This document shows, piece by piece, positions 43,241-54,484 of a DNA stretch of 64,000 nt. The translations under genes and the position numbers were made by a program. Below the pieces are notes generated by a model. The model was not told the DNA's origin, did no database searches, and was given only the letters and a program-made list of their open reading frames with translations. How positions within the stretch are numbered: the stretch's first letter is position 1; each line of letters begins with the position of its first letter. Source of the stretch: Eulemur rufifrons (Eukaryota; Chordata; Mammalia; Primates; Lemuridae); contig NC_090989.1 in NCBI RefSeq assembly GCF_041146395.1, forward strand, positions 253,322,843 to 253,386,842. The letters are read 5' to 3'.

Positions 43241-44690
43241 CCAGAGGCATGGCTGGTCACCGTGGACACCCAGGTCTGCAGGGCAGGGCTGAAGCTCAGG
43301 CTGGATGTATCACTTTGGGGTCATTAGCACCTGGACGCCCCATCGGTGCAGGGCGTGTGCATGTGCGCATGCGTGCACGTGTGTGACGGAGGTGGGGCAA
43401 TGGTTGGGATAACCTGTGTGTGGCCGTCTCAGACACAGGGCTGCCCTTTCCTGGACTGCAGGCTTGGACTGCAGGGTCTCTCCAGGGAGCGTCTCAGGCC
43501 AGACCGAGGGAACGCTGTAGGGCTTGCCCACCCTGCCGAGTGTTGCAGTGGTCTGAGCTCGGTGGGCCCCTGTCCCTGAACTGGGGGGCTGACAGTGGGG
43601 TCTTGACATCGGGACAAGGTGGAGCAGGTGCCTCTCAGGTCCCTTCCTGCTGTGATCCTGGGACTTTCTGTGGTCCAAGGGCTCCTCTCCCTGAGCTCCC
43701 TTCACTCACACACCTGGCCCCGTCCCCTCAGGAGCCACTTCCCCCGGAGATGTCGCCGGTTCTTCCCTTGCTTTATTCTCAGTCTCCTCAAACTTCCCAA
43801 AGATACGAGGAGCGCGTCGCCTGAAGAGGAGAGGGGCGCTGACAAAATGAATTCTGACAAAGATAATTGCGTGAATCCTTTGTAGCTCAGCCCTGAACAT
43901 GGCTCCACACTGTCAGTTTTTATTTCATTCAAATCCTGGAGTTGAGCGTCCACTGCAGGTGAGGGAGTGGTGGGAGGTGAGGAGAAGGGGACAGGCTGCA
44001 GGCCAAAGGCAGGACGTAGCCCCCTGCTGCGGGAGCCTTCTGGGGACAGGCTGCAGTGCCATGTCCCTGGGCTGTCTTTGGTTTGGGGACCTGAACACTC
44101 TCCGGGATGGATAGAGAGACATGTGAAGGGCTTAAGGGACCACCACACTGGCACTGCCTGCCAGGCCGGGAATCGCAGCCCTAATGAACATTGAGTTTCC
44201 TGATGAAGCAGGCACGGGCTTGTCCCTCTTGGGTGAGAAGAGGGGGCCCCTGGCAGGAGGGGGTCACAGTGACCTTGCAGAATCGCACTGCAGCTGGCTG
44301 TCCTCAGGGCTTCCTGCCATCATAGCTGACAGGGGCCTCTGGGCCACCACCGCCCTCCAAGCGTGCTCTCACTCCACATTTTCCAGCCACCGTTCACTGG
44401 CCTGCGCCCCAACACCCAGGCTCGTGGCATTTTTTGAGTCAGGAGCCAAGTGCTCCTGGGGTGCTTGGTGTGCGTGTGCCCATGGAGGGGCCCTGAGGCT
44501 GAGCCTTCAGATGTCCTGGCCCCTTTGCCTAGGGTGACCTTTCTCAATGTCCCCATTTTCACTCTGTGAAATCCAGGTCATCCATCAGCACCTTACTCTG
44601 GGCCTCGGGATCCTTCTCAACACAGGCTGTAACCAACTGCCACCAAACAGTGGACATTGGCATGTGAGATGAAACACATTTACCATCCCT
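43241..44690. other. Unique GC-rich non-coding sequence
   Basis: Overlapping open frames on both strands have no domains. Near 43635 'ctcaggtcccttcctgctgt' recalls the tail of an old core-SINE, too short to call. 43820-43930 is AT-richer with 'aaagataattgcgtgaatcc'. Confidence 0.4.
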
Positions 44691-44994
44691 GATCTAGAAG
44701 AGGGAAGCAAAATTTAATCAGCATTTAGTGTTTCAGTGGAATTGGTTAGTTTACACGTGACCTGTGCCATAGGTATCAGAAGGTAGCCTGGCCCTGTTAG
44801 GACAGCTTTTCATAATGTTTGGTGGTGAACATTTGATCACTGTGTACAATGCTCTTAATTAGAAAAGAATAAACTCAAAGAGCTGGCTGAGAACCCATCC
44901 TTTTGAAGGTCAAGTTGAACTGCCCCATAGCTGTTCAACGCCTAAAAAATGCATATGAACAAATGCCTACATCCCCACATTAAAGGCCCAAACA

Positions 44995-45021
44995 CACAAA
45001 CACACACATACACACACACAA
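44995..45021. repeat. (CA)n-rich microsatellite, interrupted
   Basis: acacaaacacacacatacacacacac, followed by an A-rich stretch and the tract aaaaaaaatttttt. Confidence 0.85.
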
Positions 45022-45669
45022 ATATAAATGAAAAAAAATTTTTTAAAGGCCCAAATAGGTGGGTATTTATGTCATCAATCACCTCTGTGAGCAAATCAGT
45101 CAAACCAGTGAAACTGGCCCAAACCCTCACTGAGCCGATCTCCATAGAAACCCGCCATCCAGAGCTAATGGGGGCTTTTCCTTTCTTCTTTATCTGGGGT
45201 GCCCCCTTGACCATGATTGCACGGAATAACATCTCAAAGAGCTGGGAGTGGGTTGGGAGCAGGGAGATGTTTATTCCAACTGAGGACATCTGAGATGGCT
45301 TCCTGGAAAAGCGAGATTAGTCATATTGGGAAGGCAGAAAGCCAAGGTGCCTGTATCAGTTCCTTCTCTTAACCCTGGTGTCTCATTTACAAAATGAGAG
45401 GGTTATGCCCAGTCGTACATTCCAGAGACCTGGTTTTGATGCCACAGTCTTGTATGAGCACCCATGAGGAGGCCAGACATGTTGAAGATCAAACATAAGG
45501 TCTAAATATATACCAGGTGATCCAACCAAACTAGTCAGCATCTGCTTGGTGCTGGGCCTTGGGCAGGTGGGTTAGGTGAGCAGGAAGAGCCAGCTTCTGC
45601 CCCCAAGAACTACACGTACTAGTAAAGGACAGGACCGGGATGCACAGAAGTGTCATATTATACAATAGG

Positions 45670-45995
45670 GGCTGGGCATGGTGGCTCGCACCTATAATCC
45701 TAGCACTTTGGGAGGCCCGCTTGAGGTCAGGAGTTTGAGACCAGCCTGAGCAAGAGCAAGACCCTGTCTCATACTAAAAAATAGAAAGAAATTAGCTGGA
45801 CAACTAAAAATACATAGAAAAAATTAGCCGAGCATGGTGGCGCATGCCTGTAGTCCCAGCTACTCAGGAGGCTGAGGCAGGAGGATTGCTTGAGCCCAGG
45901 AGTTTTGAGATTGCTGTGAGCTAGGCTGATGCCATGGCTGTCTAGCCAGGGCAAAAGAACAAGACTCTGTCTCAAAAAAAAAAAAAAAAAAAAAA
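45670..45995 (+). mobile_element. Dimeric Alu SINE of strepsirrhine type
   Basis: Two arms with an A-rich linker and a 22-A tail (45974-45995). Left arm: 'ggctgggcatggtggctcgc' and 'gagcaagagcaagaccctgt'. Linker: 'aaatagaaagaaattagctg'. Right arm: 'gagcatggtggcgcatgcct', 'ggaggattgcttgagcccag' and 'ttgctgtgagctaggctgat'. The left arm lacks about 15 bases after 'gggaggcc' (the usual gaggcgggaggat… part). No clear target duplication is visible. Non-coding; the frames through it are chance. Confidence 0.95.
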
Positions 45996-46024
45996 GAAAG
46001 GATTTGAAATTTGTATTTCTCTCT

Positions 46025-46300
46025 TATTTAGAGGAATATAGGGCAATGTTGTCCAATAGAACTTTCTGCAATGATAAAAATGTTTTATATCTGCACTGTC
46101 CAATACAGTCACCACTAACTACATTTGGCTATTGAGCACTTGAAATGTGGGTAGTGCAACAGGGAAATGGAATTTTTAATTTTATTGAATTTTAATGAAT
46201 TTATCTTGATGTTAATGAATTGAAATTTAAAAGTAAACAGCCACTTGTGGACCTGTGGCTAGTGGCTGCCATATTGAACAGTGCAGCGCAGCACTATTAT
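46025..46300. mobile_element. hAT-like DNA transposon fossil
   Basis: 'gttgtccaatagaactttct', 'tctgcactgtccaatacagt', 'ggctattgagcacttgaaat' and 'ggctagtggctgccatattg' then 'aacagtgcagc'. The ends are inverted versions of each other (gttgtccaata / atattgaacagtgc). A common old mammalian element; I do not recall its name with certainty. Confidence 0.6.
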
Positions 46301-46734
46301 TAAGCTTACCAGCCCATCACAGACTTGAGGTTCCCGTGTGGGACAAAATGGGGTAGAATGGGGAGGAGACAAGATAATAGAGACAAAGGAAGAAATTTAA
46401 TTAAAGGTCACTGGACAAAAGCTAGAGAGGGTGTGTGTTTACATATAAAAGAGTGTCTTAAGCAGCATAAACTGAGTGGTGAACAGTGAGAGGCAAGGGG
46501 AAGGAGGTGCTTGAAATAGGCAATATTCTCCTGTGGGTTAAATAAGGAAGGAGGTAGTGAAGAAACAATGGTTGGACAGTTCCACATCTTGGCCACCAGG
46601 GACCCCCATCAACCCAGCGCAACTTGGTTGCTGAGGCGAGAGAGGCGAGGTGTTCATGGTAGGGAGAGGGAGGACGAGACAGAAGAGCAGCCGCCTTCCA
46701 GTGGGGCAACGAGGAGGGCATGATGGCTCAGCAC

Positions 46735-46955
46735 TTGGTGCCAAGCACCACTTTATGCACTTTACAAACAACACCCTGCGAGGTAGCTGCTATTTTATCA
46801 CCCCATTTTACAGATGGGGCAACTAAGGCACAGACAGTTTGGATAGAGGACTTGGCTAAAGTCACAGAGCTGCTAAGTTTAGAATCGGGAAATGAACTAA
46901 ACAGTCTGGCTCCAGAGTCTGGGGTAACTACTATGCTCTGCTACGCCCATGGGAA
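46735..46955 (-). repeat. MIR SINE, nearly full length
   Basis: 'ccattttacagatggggcaa', 'ctaaggcacagacagtttgg', 'taaagtcacagagctgctaa' and 'ctggctccagagtctggg' are reverse MIR. Confidence 0.85.
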
Positions 46956-47124
46956 TCCTGCCTCCCTGTGATTCTAGAGCCCTGCCTAGAATGTGTGAGT
47001 TCATCGCCACTCAGCTGGGTTCTCTCCACTCACCTCTTAGTACGAAGCTACTGGGAAGGTTTGTGTGAAATACTATATTCTCTTTATATGTAGGATTTTA
47101 TTTATTTATCTTTGCCTGTAGCCA

Positions 47125-47420
47125 CTTCTTTTCATTTTTATTCATTTATCCGTTCAGGTGTTCGATAAGTAAACATGGAGCATGCAAGTGCTGAGGCTGT
47201 CCTTGGGAACTTACAGCTCGGCAGGGGAGATAGGAAGTGGAGGGACCTTCCTGCTACACAATGTGAAGAGCGTACTGCCTTGGGGCCGGGACGGAAACAG
47301 AGCACAGAAGGGGTCCTGGCCAGCTGGGGTGTCCCACAGGGCTTCTCAGAGGAGGGGACCCTGGAGCTGAACTCTGAGGACCAGGCAGCATTTGAACAGG
47401 TCCACAGATCTCCCCTCTGG
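47125..47420 (-). repeat. L2 LINE
   Basis: 'ttcatttatccgttcaggtg', 'gtccttgggaacttacagct', 'agggcttctcagaggagggg' and 'ccctggagctgaactctgag' are reverse L2 in order. Confidence 0.7.
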
Positions 47421-47824
47421 GTTTTAGCGTCCTCCCGACAAGCTACGTTGTTACTGGGAGGAAGACCTTTTACAGGAAGTTGAGAACTCAGGTCATCCAG
47501 TGCTGGACTACCCTGTCCCTTGCTTGCCGTGGTCTGGTGTGCTGTGAGAAGCCACCCACCCATTCAGGCTCCATCCGTCTCCTCCACACACCGACCTCCC
47601 TCAGCCAGAACAGCGACAGCTGACCTCTGAGGCCTGGCCTTCTGCACAGGCCTTGCCCACACGCCTGGATTCCTCAGAAGCTGGCTCCCAGGGCCTGTCC
47701 GGCAAGGCTTGGAAGCCGAGGTCCCCGCAGACCTGCTAGTTAATGAGTTCTGCAAAAACTAGGTCTATCTGTAATCGAAGTGGGAGTACAAGGCTCGCGC
47801 AGGCCCTGAATTAATTCAGCCCTG

Positions 47825-48220
47825 TTAGAAAGGGAGCAAGGCAGAGCTTCCGCTGCTGCCTGCAGGACCCATGGAGGGGTTCTGTGTGCCATTACTTCCA
47901 TTTGGGGACCCATTGTTTTCCATCACTTCAGCACAATCTGGAAAACATTCTCCAAGTCTATTATTCCTGTCTCCTGCTGCCACACTGAGGCAGTTGTTAA
48001 CAATGCCCTCTGCCCACCCCAGACTGCTCCTCCATTTAAATACCAGTCTGATGGGCAAAGACAGTATTTAATGACTGCTCCAGACTAAAACGTTCCTATT
48101 ATTTTATTCCCTTCTTACTCCTACCCAATTTCCTTCCAGATGGGGACAGGTGGGTATAAAATAAATGAAGCTGGAATTACAATTGCAAGAAGACAGGTCA
48201 GGATGCAGTGGGGAAATTAG
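47825..48220. promoter_or_regulatory. Repeat-free candidate conserved element
   Basis: 'ccattgttttccatcacttc', 'gcagttgttaacaatgccct' and 'gacagtatttaatgactgct' (SOX-like attgtt, and a gttaacaa palindrome near 47994). No repeat recognised. Conservation untested. Confidence 0.35.
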
Positions 48221-48494
48221 ATGTGGCTGAAAAATTTGTCCAGGTCCCTACAGGTGTGTCTCCTGAGATCTCTCAGGCTGCCCCCCACCCCGCCCCCAGC
48301 CTGGCTGTCCTCTGAATGGTCTGGGAATGGAGAATAAGAGTGACCAAAGTGTCCCCTCCCATTGGAGCTGACTATCCCGACAGGAGGAATGAGACACTCA
48401 GCAGGGGGCTCCCAAATGGAGGCCTTTAAGAGGTGCAGGCCACGCCAACCTGAGGCCACCTTGACCGTCAGATGTTAGGCACCCAGTGTGACAG

Positions 48495-48710
48495 CACATA
48501 GCCGTTGTGCCTTTCTTCTGGGATTCCCTTCTCGCCTCTCTTTACTCAAATGCCATCTCCACTGGGAAGCCTTCCTTGATTACCCCAGAGTCAGTTTCTT
48601 CCTCCTTTGTTCTCCCCCCAATGTCTGTTACTGTCCCCATTAAATGTGTTATTGGCTTACGATGCCCTTCTGCATTCCAAGCCTGTCTCTACTTTTGGTG
48701 GCTGGTGACT
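48495..48710 (+). repeat. L2 LINE
   Basis: 'actcaaatgccatctccact' and 'gggaagccttccttgattac', then 'tgttactgtccccattaaat', are the L2 3' region. Confidence 0.75.
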
Positions 48711-48749
48711 TCCTGTTCAGAGGAGGTTTAGGGACAGTGTTCCTGAGTA

Positions 48750-48895
48750 TATGACTTCTGTTTCCCACTTGCTTGCCGTGTGATTTTGCTCAAATTTCTC
48801 AGATCCCTGACACTCAATAACTCCATCTACAACATGAGGACAATAAAATCCATGTTATAAGGCTGTTGTAAGGAGTTAATGAGATCGCAACTCCC
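48750..48895 (+). repeat. MIR SINE fragment
   Basis: 'cttgccgtgtgattttgctc', 'ctccatctacaacatgagga' and 'ggctgttgtaaggagttaat'. Confidence 0.7.
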
Positions 48896-48939
48896 TCCTC
48901 TCTGCCACAAGACAGTTTGTTTATATTCACTACTGGGCA

Positions 48940-49200
48940 CTGGGGTTCTAGGATCAGACCAATCTGGGTTTGAATCTTGGCTCCCCCATTTTCTGACTGT
49001 CTTTGGCCCTGTCACAACATTTCTTTGCCTCAGTTTCTTCATCTGTAAAATAATGATATCCCTAATCCATATCTCATATGCTTATTGGAAGGATAAACTA
49101 AGGTAATGCATGTAGAATACTTAGCATAGGTCTGGCACAGACTACATAGTCTAAAGGTTTGCTGTTGTTATTTGCTGTGGTTATTACTAAAACTGTGATT
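48940..49200 (+). repeat. MIR SINE, nearly full length
   Basis: 'ggatcagaccaatctgggtt', 'tgcctcagtttcttcatctg' and 'taaaataatgatatccc', then 'gcatgtagaatacttagcat' and 'ggtctggcacagac'. It follows the copy at 48750 in the same orientation. Confidence 0.85.
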
Positions 49201-49960
49201 TTGTAGGGGCTGAAATCTCAGCCTAGTATATAGTGCTCAGTGCCTGGTTAGAATGGAGCATATAAAGAAAAGGTGAATGTTTCATTGTAAGCATGACACA
49301 AATGGAGTGCTCAGTAATGTCACCCTTGTCCATCAAGACTGGTTAGGATTTGATGCAGGTGGTCAGAGCCTGCACCAGAGACTGTGGGCCTGGGAAGGTG
49401 CCCGGGGGTACCTGCCCTCTCTGGCTGTGGCAGCCCTCCTCAGCCTCCAGCTCTGCCAGGCTCTGCCAGCTGCAGGTGAGCTGGAGGTGACAGATGCTCA
49501 CCCACTGATAGCCAGAAATTTAACCCAGAAGGAAAGAAAGCCCAGGCTGCCAGTTCACACGTTGCTGGGAGCAATTGCTAGTGAGTCAAAGTCAGACAGA
49601 TGGGAAGAGCCAAGGGAAGGGTTGGTATTTGTGGGGTGTGCTGATCCCCAAGCTCTGGGCTGTCGTGGAGCAGCAGAAATGTACAAAGTGAACTACATGG
49701 AGCTGTGGAGACCTTGGCCTTGCTCCCAGGCTATGAGGGCCTGGGGCAGCCTGGAGCTGTGCCCTGGAAAGACTTACTGGCCCAGAGTTGTGTCTGTGTT
49801 TGCATCTATGCTATGCCGGTAGCCATGTGAGATATGGATATGCACATAGCTAACGTTTATTAAGGGCTAATTAGGTTCCAGTTGACATGGACCAACATGG
49901 TGTAACATCAGTCATCTCCAGGACATAGATGCTACAGCTTCCTCACTATGAAGTAGGGAC
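49201..49960. other. Unique non-coding sequence
   Basis: A + frame of 181 codons (49277-49822) is present. Residues 50-63 after its first Met are hydrophobic (Ala/Leu-rich), but the rest shows no family signature and I see no splice or promoter support. Left uncalled. Confidence 0.4.
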
Positions 49961-49974
49961 AGTATGAGGCTCCA

Positions 49975-50355
49975 CGGGGATTGGTCAGGATCAGCCGTGT
50001 CATGCTGTGGTAACGAGCACCTCCTGGGTCTCAGTGGCCTAAAGTGGTCTCAATCACATCATATGTCACTCCTGCATCAGCCAAGGGCACTGGCCTGTGC
50101 CATTGTCATTGTCAGCCTGGGGCTCAGGCTGACAGAACAACTGTTGTGTGGAACACTGCCGGTCACTGTGACAGAGGGGGAAGAGGAGAGTGGTGAGTTG
50201 TGCCCTCGCACTTAAGGCTTCCTCCTGTAAGTGACAGACAGCACCGCCATTTGCATTTCATCGGCTAGAGCAAGTCACCACATCTAACTCCAAGGCAGCA
50301 TGACAATGTAACACTACTAGGTGCCTGAAAGGAGAACTGGAAATGTTTGGTGAAC
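49975..50355 (+). repeat. Ancient LTR-like interspersed repeat
   Basis: 'tcatgctgtggtaacgagca', 'gctcaggctgacagaacaac', 'ctgccggtcactgtgacaga' and 'tttgcatttcatcggctaga', ending 'gaactggaaatgtttggtga'. Its left end is the same family as 56850-57155. Confidence 0.55.
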
Positions 50356-50359
50356 AGGA

Positions 50360-50460
50360 AAAGGCTACCATGTCACCTGCTGGTGTGGTTCTGGGGATTG
50401 AATGAATTCATATGCTTTACGCACTTAAAGCTGTGCCTGGTGTCCAGCAAACCCTGCATG
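50360..50460 (+). repeat. MIR 3' fragment
   Basis: 'tctggggattgaatgaattc' and 'gcacttaaagctgtgcctgg' match the MIR tail. Confidence 0.5.
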
Positions 50461-50479
50461 GATGTTAGCGAGGAACACT

Positions 50480-50580
50480 GCTGCTTTAAAGATGAGGAAA
50501 CAGAGCATGAGAGGCCCAGGAACTTGCCCGAGGTCACACAGTCGAGAGCAAGGACGCCCCAGAGGTTGCACGCTCCTAAC
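50480..50580 (-). repeat. MIR SINE fragment
   Basis: 'aaagatgaggaaacagagca' and 'acttgcccgaggtcacacag' are reverse MIR. Confidence 0.7.
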
Positions 50581-50699
50581 CAGTCTCCATCCCAGCCACC
50601 CCCTGCGCACCAGGCCGACACTGAGAGCCGAGCCAGGGTCAGGATGGGCAGGGTGTGTCCTCAGTGCCCTTGAGGATCTCCCAGTCCATTGGAGAAAGA

Positions 50700-50883
50700 A
50701 AAGAAGAGCTATCACCTAATGAGCGCCCCGGACAGGACCTCGCTGAATTCTCGCAACAGCCCTGAGACAGGGATTCATTCCATGGGTAGGAAGCTCAGAA
50801 AGGTAAAGTGATTTGTTCCTAAAGGAGACAGGGAAATGGCAGGCCCTGCTCTATAAAGAGTCTAAGACTTGAACCAAGGTCTC
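50700..50883 (-). repeat. MIR SINE (decayed), cut by the adjacent LTR
   Basis: 'tgaattctcgcaacagccct', 'aagctcagaaaggtaaagtg' and 'gacttgaaccaaggtctct' are reverse MIR; it ends abruptly where the LTR begins. Confidence 0.6.
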
Positions 50884-51412
50884 TGATAAAACAGGAAGCG
50901 GTGGAGAAACTGACCAAAACCAGCTAGAACCAAGGTGGCCACGAAAAACGAAATCAGGTAACCCTCACTGCTCATTATACCCTGATCAGAACATATGAGC
51001 ACACTAAAAGAAACTTCCACTAGCTTACTAATGCCATGGCAATTCCAGGAAGTTACCCTATATGGTTTACAAGGGGAAAAGGAACCTCAGTTCTGGGAAC
51101 TCTCCACCCCTTTCCCAGAAATCTTATGAATACTCCTTCTTCTTCTTAATATAAAATTAACTAGAAGGTAGAAAATAAACTAGAAGGTATAAAATAAGAC
51201 CCCAGAAACTAACAGGTGTTACTCTCAGGTGCTCTGAGAGGGAGCTGCTGCTCTGCCTGCGGAGCAAGCCTTCCTTCTGTTTCTTTGTTACTTCAGTAAA
51301 CCTGCTTTTGTTTTACTCTGTCGGCTCGCTCTTGAGTTCTTTCCTGCCTGAAGCCAAGAACCCGCTTGGCCTTCAGGCTGGACCCCAGTTTTGGGGTCCA
51401 CTTTCCTGTATC
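50884..51412 (+). repeat. Solo LTR of a class I endogenous retrovirus (ERV1)
   Basis: Starts tgataaaaca and runs through 'aaaccagctagaaccaaggt', 'ccaggaagttaccctatatg', a TATA region (tataaaataag near 51189), an AGTAAA polyadenylation variant at 51295-51300, and the closing 'cagttttggggtccactttc'. No gag, pol or env sequence lies on either side, so it is a solo LTR. Two 19-base copies (51159-51177 and 51178-51196, one mismatch) duplicate the TATA region. Family not named; exact ends uncertain by several bases. Confidence 0.75.
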
Positions 51413-51657
51413 GAAACCAAAGGCTAGTTGGGGTGGAGCCAAGGTTCACATCCTGCCCATCAGCCTCTGACGCTGTAGGGCTCCCTCCCCCACATCATGG
51501 TGCCCGTGGGGGAGGCACAGACAGAAGCACACGATGGCACACGGCCTCCTGGATGCCTTCCTCAGCGACAGAGTCTTGGCTGTTTGAGGGGTCTTGGGGT
51601 GAATTCAGGAATAAACAAGCCCCACTCTCTATTCCCAAAGAGGAGCTGTGTGTGTAT

Positions 51658-51658
<1 letters not shown>

Positions 51659-51684
<26 letters not shown>
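51659..51684 (+). repeat. (GA)n microsatellite
   Basis: Twenty-six bases, mainly GA repeat, followed by aaagacag. Confidence 0.9.
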
Positions 51685-51691
<7 letters not shown>

Positions 51692-51729
51692 ACAGAGAGG
51701 GCCCCTGGTGCATCATCATGGTGCAGACT

Positions 51730-51930
51730 TGCTGAGTGAGAAGTCAGGGGAGGTTCTGGGGGATCCCAGAGGAAGCAGACATGGCTTCCACTTGGTGAAA
51801 TTGGGCAGGCTTCAAGGAGGAGGGGGCATTTGCTCTGGGCTTTCTAGATTGGGTGTACATGGAGATGGGGGAGGAAGGGCAGGATTTCTGTTCAGGGTGT
51901 TTGGAGGCGCCAGAGTATGGGCTGGGGGTG
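51730..51930 (-). repeat. L2 LINE fragment
   Basis: 'ggcaggcttcaaggaggagg' and 'gggcatttgctctgggcttt' are a decayed reverse L2 phrase. Confidence 0.5.
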
Positions 51931-52880
51931 GGGGAAGAGAGACTGGGAGCAGCACTGATTATAGCAGCATTACCGCTAATGGCCGTGCCCACCAACTTCG
52001 GGCTGCCATCCCAGTCACAAATACCATAGAAAGGAATGTTGATGGTGACATTCCGGCAGATGGCAGCAAATGTCTGGAGGAAGGAGTGCTGGGCTGGCCA
52101 TCTCTGCCCCCACCCCCCTCCCTGCTGCCCTGGGCCCTGGAAAGAGGACATCTACGGCCAGTGTCAACCACGTTCTCTGCTCTCTGGCTTCCTGCTTAGC
52201 CAGTGGAAGGTACCAAGAGGAGACAGCGGATGGTGGAGAGAGAGGCTGGGCTATTCTTTCCCGGGGCTTCCTCCCTCTTGGCTTGGCCATGGCTGTGTCC
52301 CTCTGTCAAAGTCTTCTCTCCAGAGGCAGCTCTAGTGGGATTTCATAACTGCTTTCCCCTGATGTCCCTGAGGCCTAAGGGTGGTGACGGCTTCCCTTTG
52401 TTGCTAGGGTGTTTCGCCCTCCTTCGCTGGTCTTTTTTTAAACTGTGGCCACATCTTCACAAATACTGTCTTCACTCAACTCTCTCGATCACCCCTTTTG
52501 AGTGAGCCATCTGTCTCTTGCCAAAACCCCGACAATACAGGGCTCTGTCATAATGTACACAGTGATGATAGCAGCAGCTTCAAAGGCCATCTGACCCTAT
52601 TCTGTGGGCACCTGGGCAGTCTTCTGAGCAGGGCCATCGGGGAACAGCGCAGACTCCATCTGTCATGGGATGCTGAAGCAAAGATGCAGAGAACAAGGCA
52701 GGGGCAGCATGGTGGGTTCTTTTGACCTTTTTCAAGATTTCTGGCACCTACCAGGATCTCTGTGAATGTTGTGCTCAATTCGTTGGATTCTGCAAGCCTG
52801 GGTGGGAGAGCTGGGGGCTCTGGGTGTAAGTCACAGTGACCAGAAGGTGCTTACCCTGCAGGGTGGAAGTGTTGCCTCAG
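51931..52880. other. Unique non-coding sequence
   Basis: Overlapping frames on both strands, no domains. No confident repeat. Confidence 0.4.
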
Positions 52881-52884
52881 TTTC

Positions 52885-52970
52885 CCCATTCGATTGTAAG
52901 CTCTCCAGGGCAAGGCCTGGTCTCTCACCTCTCTGCCAGCACAGAGCCTCATGGGAAAATACTGGAAGTG
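52885..52970 (+). repeat. L2 LINE 3' fragment
   Basis: 'gattgtaagctctccagggc' and 'aaggcctggtctctcacctc', then 'gccagcacagagcc'. Confidence 0.6.
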
Positions 52971-53640
52971 GGCTGTGTTGGGGTGGTTTGAGTTGACCTG
53001 AAAACCTTTTGGTGGACCCCTGGTCTCCCCTGGAAGGTACACCTGTCCATATTAGAGGAGTCTGACTCAAAAGGATTTTGGAAAACACCGTTTTATTCTT
53101 TTTCAAAACATAGAGTGAGTGATCAAGAACATTTCTCCTGAGTCCAGCGCTGTTTCCTCTCCAGGTCCTGCCCCTCGGGCCAAATCCCAAGTCTGCTTTC
53201 ATGAATATAGAAAACTCACTTGTCATCAGTTGGGCAAAGGCTAATGGACTGGAGTGGGTCTCTTGAGCAGATTAAACAATCCCCTTGCAATCTTGAAGTC
53301 AATGTTAAATTGTTTATCAAACCCTTCCTCCCCAGATAGCATTAAGGTGAAATTTCCCAAGTTCTGGCCATTAAGTCAGAAAATTTTATTGAGCTGGAGA
53401 CAGGAAGAAGGAGGCAATTTCAAAACAGTTTTGTTTTGAAGAGGAAAAAGGCATATTGGTTAGGGTCTGGGGAAGGGTCCATAAATATACTTCACCTCTG
53501 CTGTCACTCTGGCCTTAGCTCATGGCAGACATGACTAATCAATCATGTACTCCTTCCTATCAACTCAGAACAAAAACTACTTGCAAACTAGGGCTTAGGG
53601 TAAGTAGGTCTTGTAGTCAGAAAAGAGGCATCGTGGGGCA
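52971..53640. other. Unique non-coding sequence
   Basis: No repeat recognised; AT-richer part at 53240-53460. No exon signals. Confidence 0.4.
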
Positions 53641-53760
53641 GAAGACTGAGCACTGGGCTGGGTGTCAGCCTGGCCCCAGTTCTGCTTCATGACCTTCCTC
53701 TTTGAGCCGATTCCCCCTTTGCTCAAATGGGGAAGACTTCCTTGCCTGCCACTGGAGCCT
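53640..53760 (+). repeat. MIR SINE fragment (decayed)
   Basis: 'gaagactgagcactgggctg', 'cttcatgaccttcctctttg' and 'gctcaaatggggaagac'. Confidence 0.5.
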
Positions 53761-54114
53761 GTCATAGGGACCTGTCAAGGGCTTGGCTAGAGGAGCTTGC
53801 CAGGGCTGCAGAGCTCTGCCACTCCAGCTGCAGTCATGGTTGTCCCAAGCACTGCCATTCGCCACACACAGCAATGCTCTCTCCAAGGAGCGGAGATAGC
53901 TCTTCAATGGCCCCTTCTGATAAGGCTGTTGATATTTGGATGCTGTGTGCTGCACAAACGTGTGGTGGCCTGTGGGGTGAGGGATGTGACTTGGGAGGAT
54001 GTCTTGGGTCCAGGGCTCCCAGGGCAGTGTCACAGAAGCAGAATGGTGGAGCATGGCAGGGAGGAGAAGGGACTCTTGTCTTAAGTGGCGAAGATTCACT
54101 TGGTTGTCCATTTG

Positions 54115-54195
54115 TTTAATCATTCACTCACACATTTATTCATTCATAAATGTCTTCTGCAAGGGTCTGAGCTGGGCTCTGGTGACTCACCATCA
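54115..54195 (-). repeat. L2 LINE 3' end
   Basis: 'catttattcattcataaatg' and 'gtctgagctgggctctggtg' are the reverse L2 end. Confidence 0.55.
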
Positions 54196-54224
54196 TCTCA
54201 AGTTGGAGATGGCCAACACCCTTT

Positions 54225-54480
54225 TATGGACTTGTACAATCTCATGGTTCAGAGAAGCCCTAAAAGAGGGCATGGCTTTGGAGATCGATCCACCGTTGAC
54301 TGGCTGTGCGTCCTTGGACAAGCCATTTTACCTCCCCAAGTCTCAGTTTCCTCATCTGTGAAGCAGAGGAAATATTCCCCTCAGAGAGTCCTTGTGGGAG
54401 ATAAAATCAGATCATACACGTAAAAATGCCTGGCACATAGCACTCAAGGAACACCAGCCAACTGCTGGGTATCAGGACCA
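54225..54480 (+). repeat. MIR SINE, nearly full length
   Basis: 'tggctgtgcgtccttggaca', 'caagtctcagtttcctcatc' and 'tgtgaagcagaggaaatatt', then 'gtaaaaatgcctggcacata'. Confidence 0.85.
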
Positions 54481-54484
54481 GTAA

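Noticed and set aside
45929..46135. Frame spanning the Alu tail (poly-Lys)
   Set aside because: The lysines are the Alu poly-A tail; not a protein.
49277..49822. 181-codon + strand open frame with an Ala/Leu-rich segment
   Set aside because: Single hydrophobic patch only; no recognised domain, and neighbouring frames show comparable open lengths. Would need protein homology or RNA evidence.
50884..51412. Possible full endogenous provirus
   Set aside because: Only one LTR is present, with no primer-binding site or gag/pol/env remains on either side.
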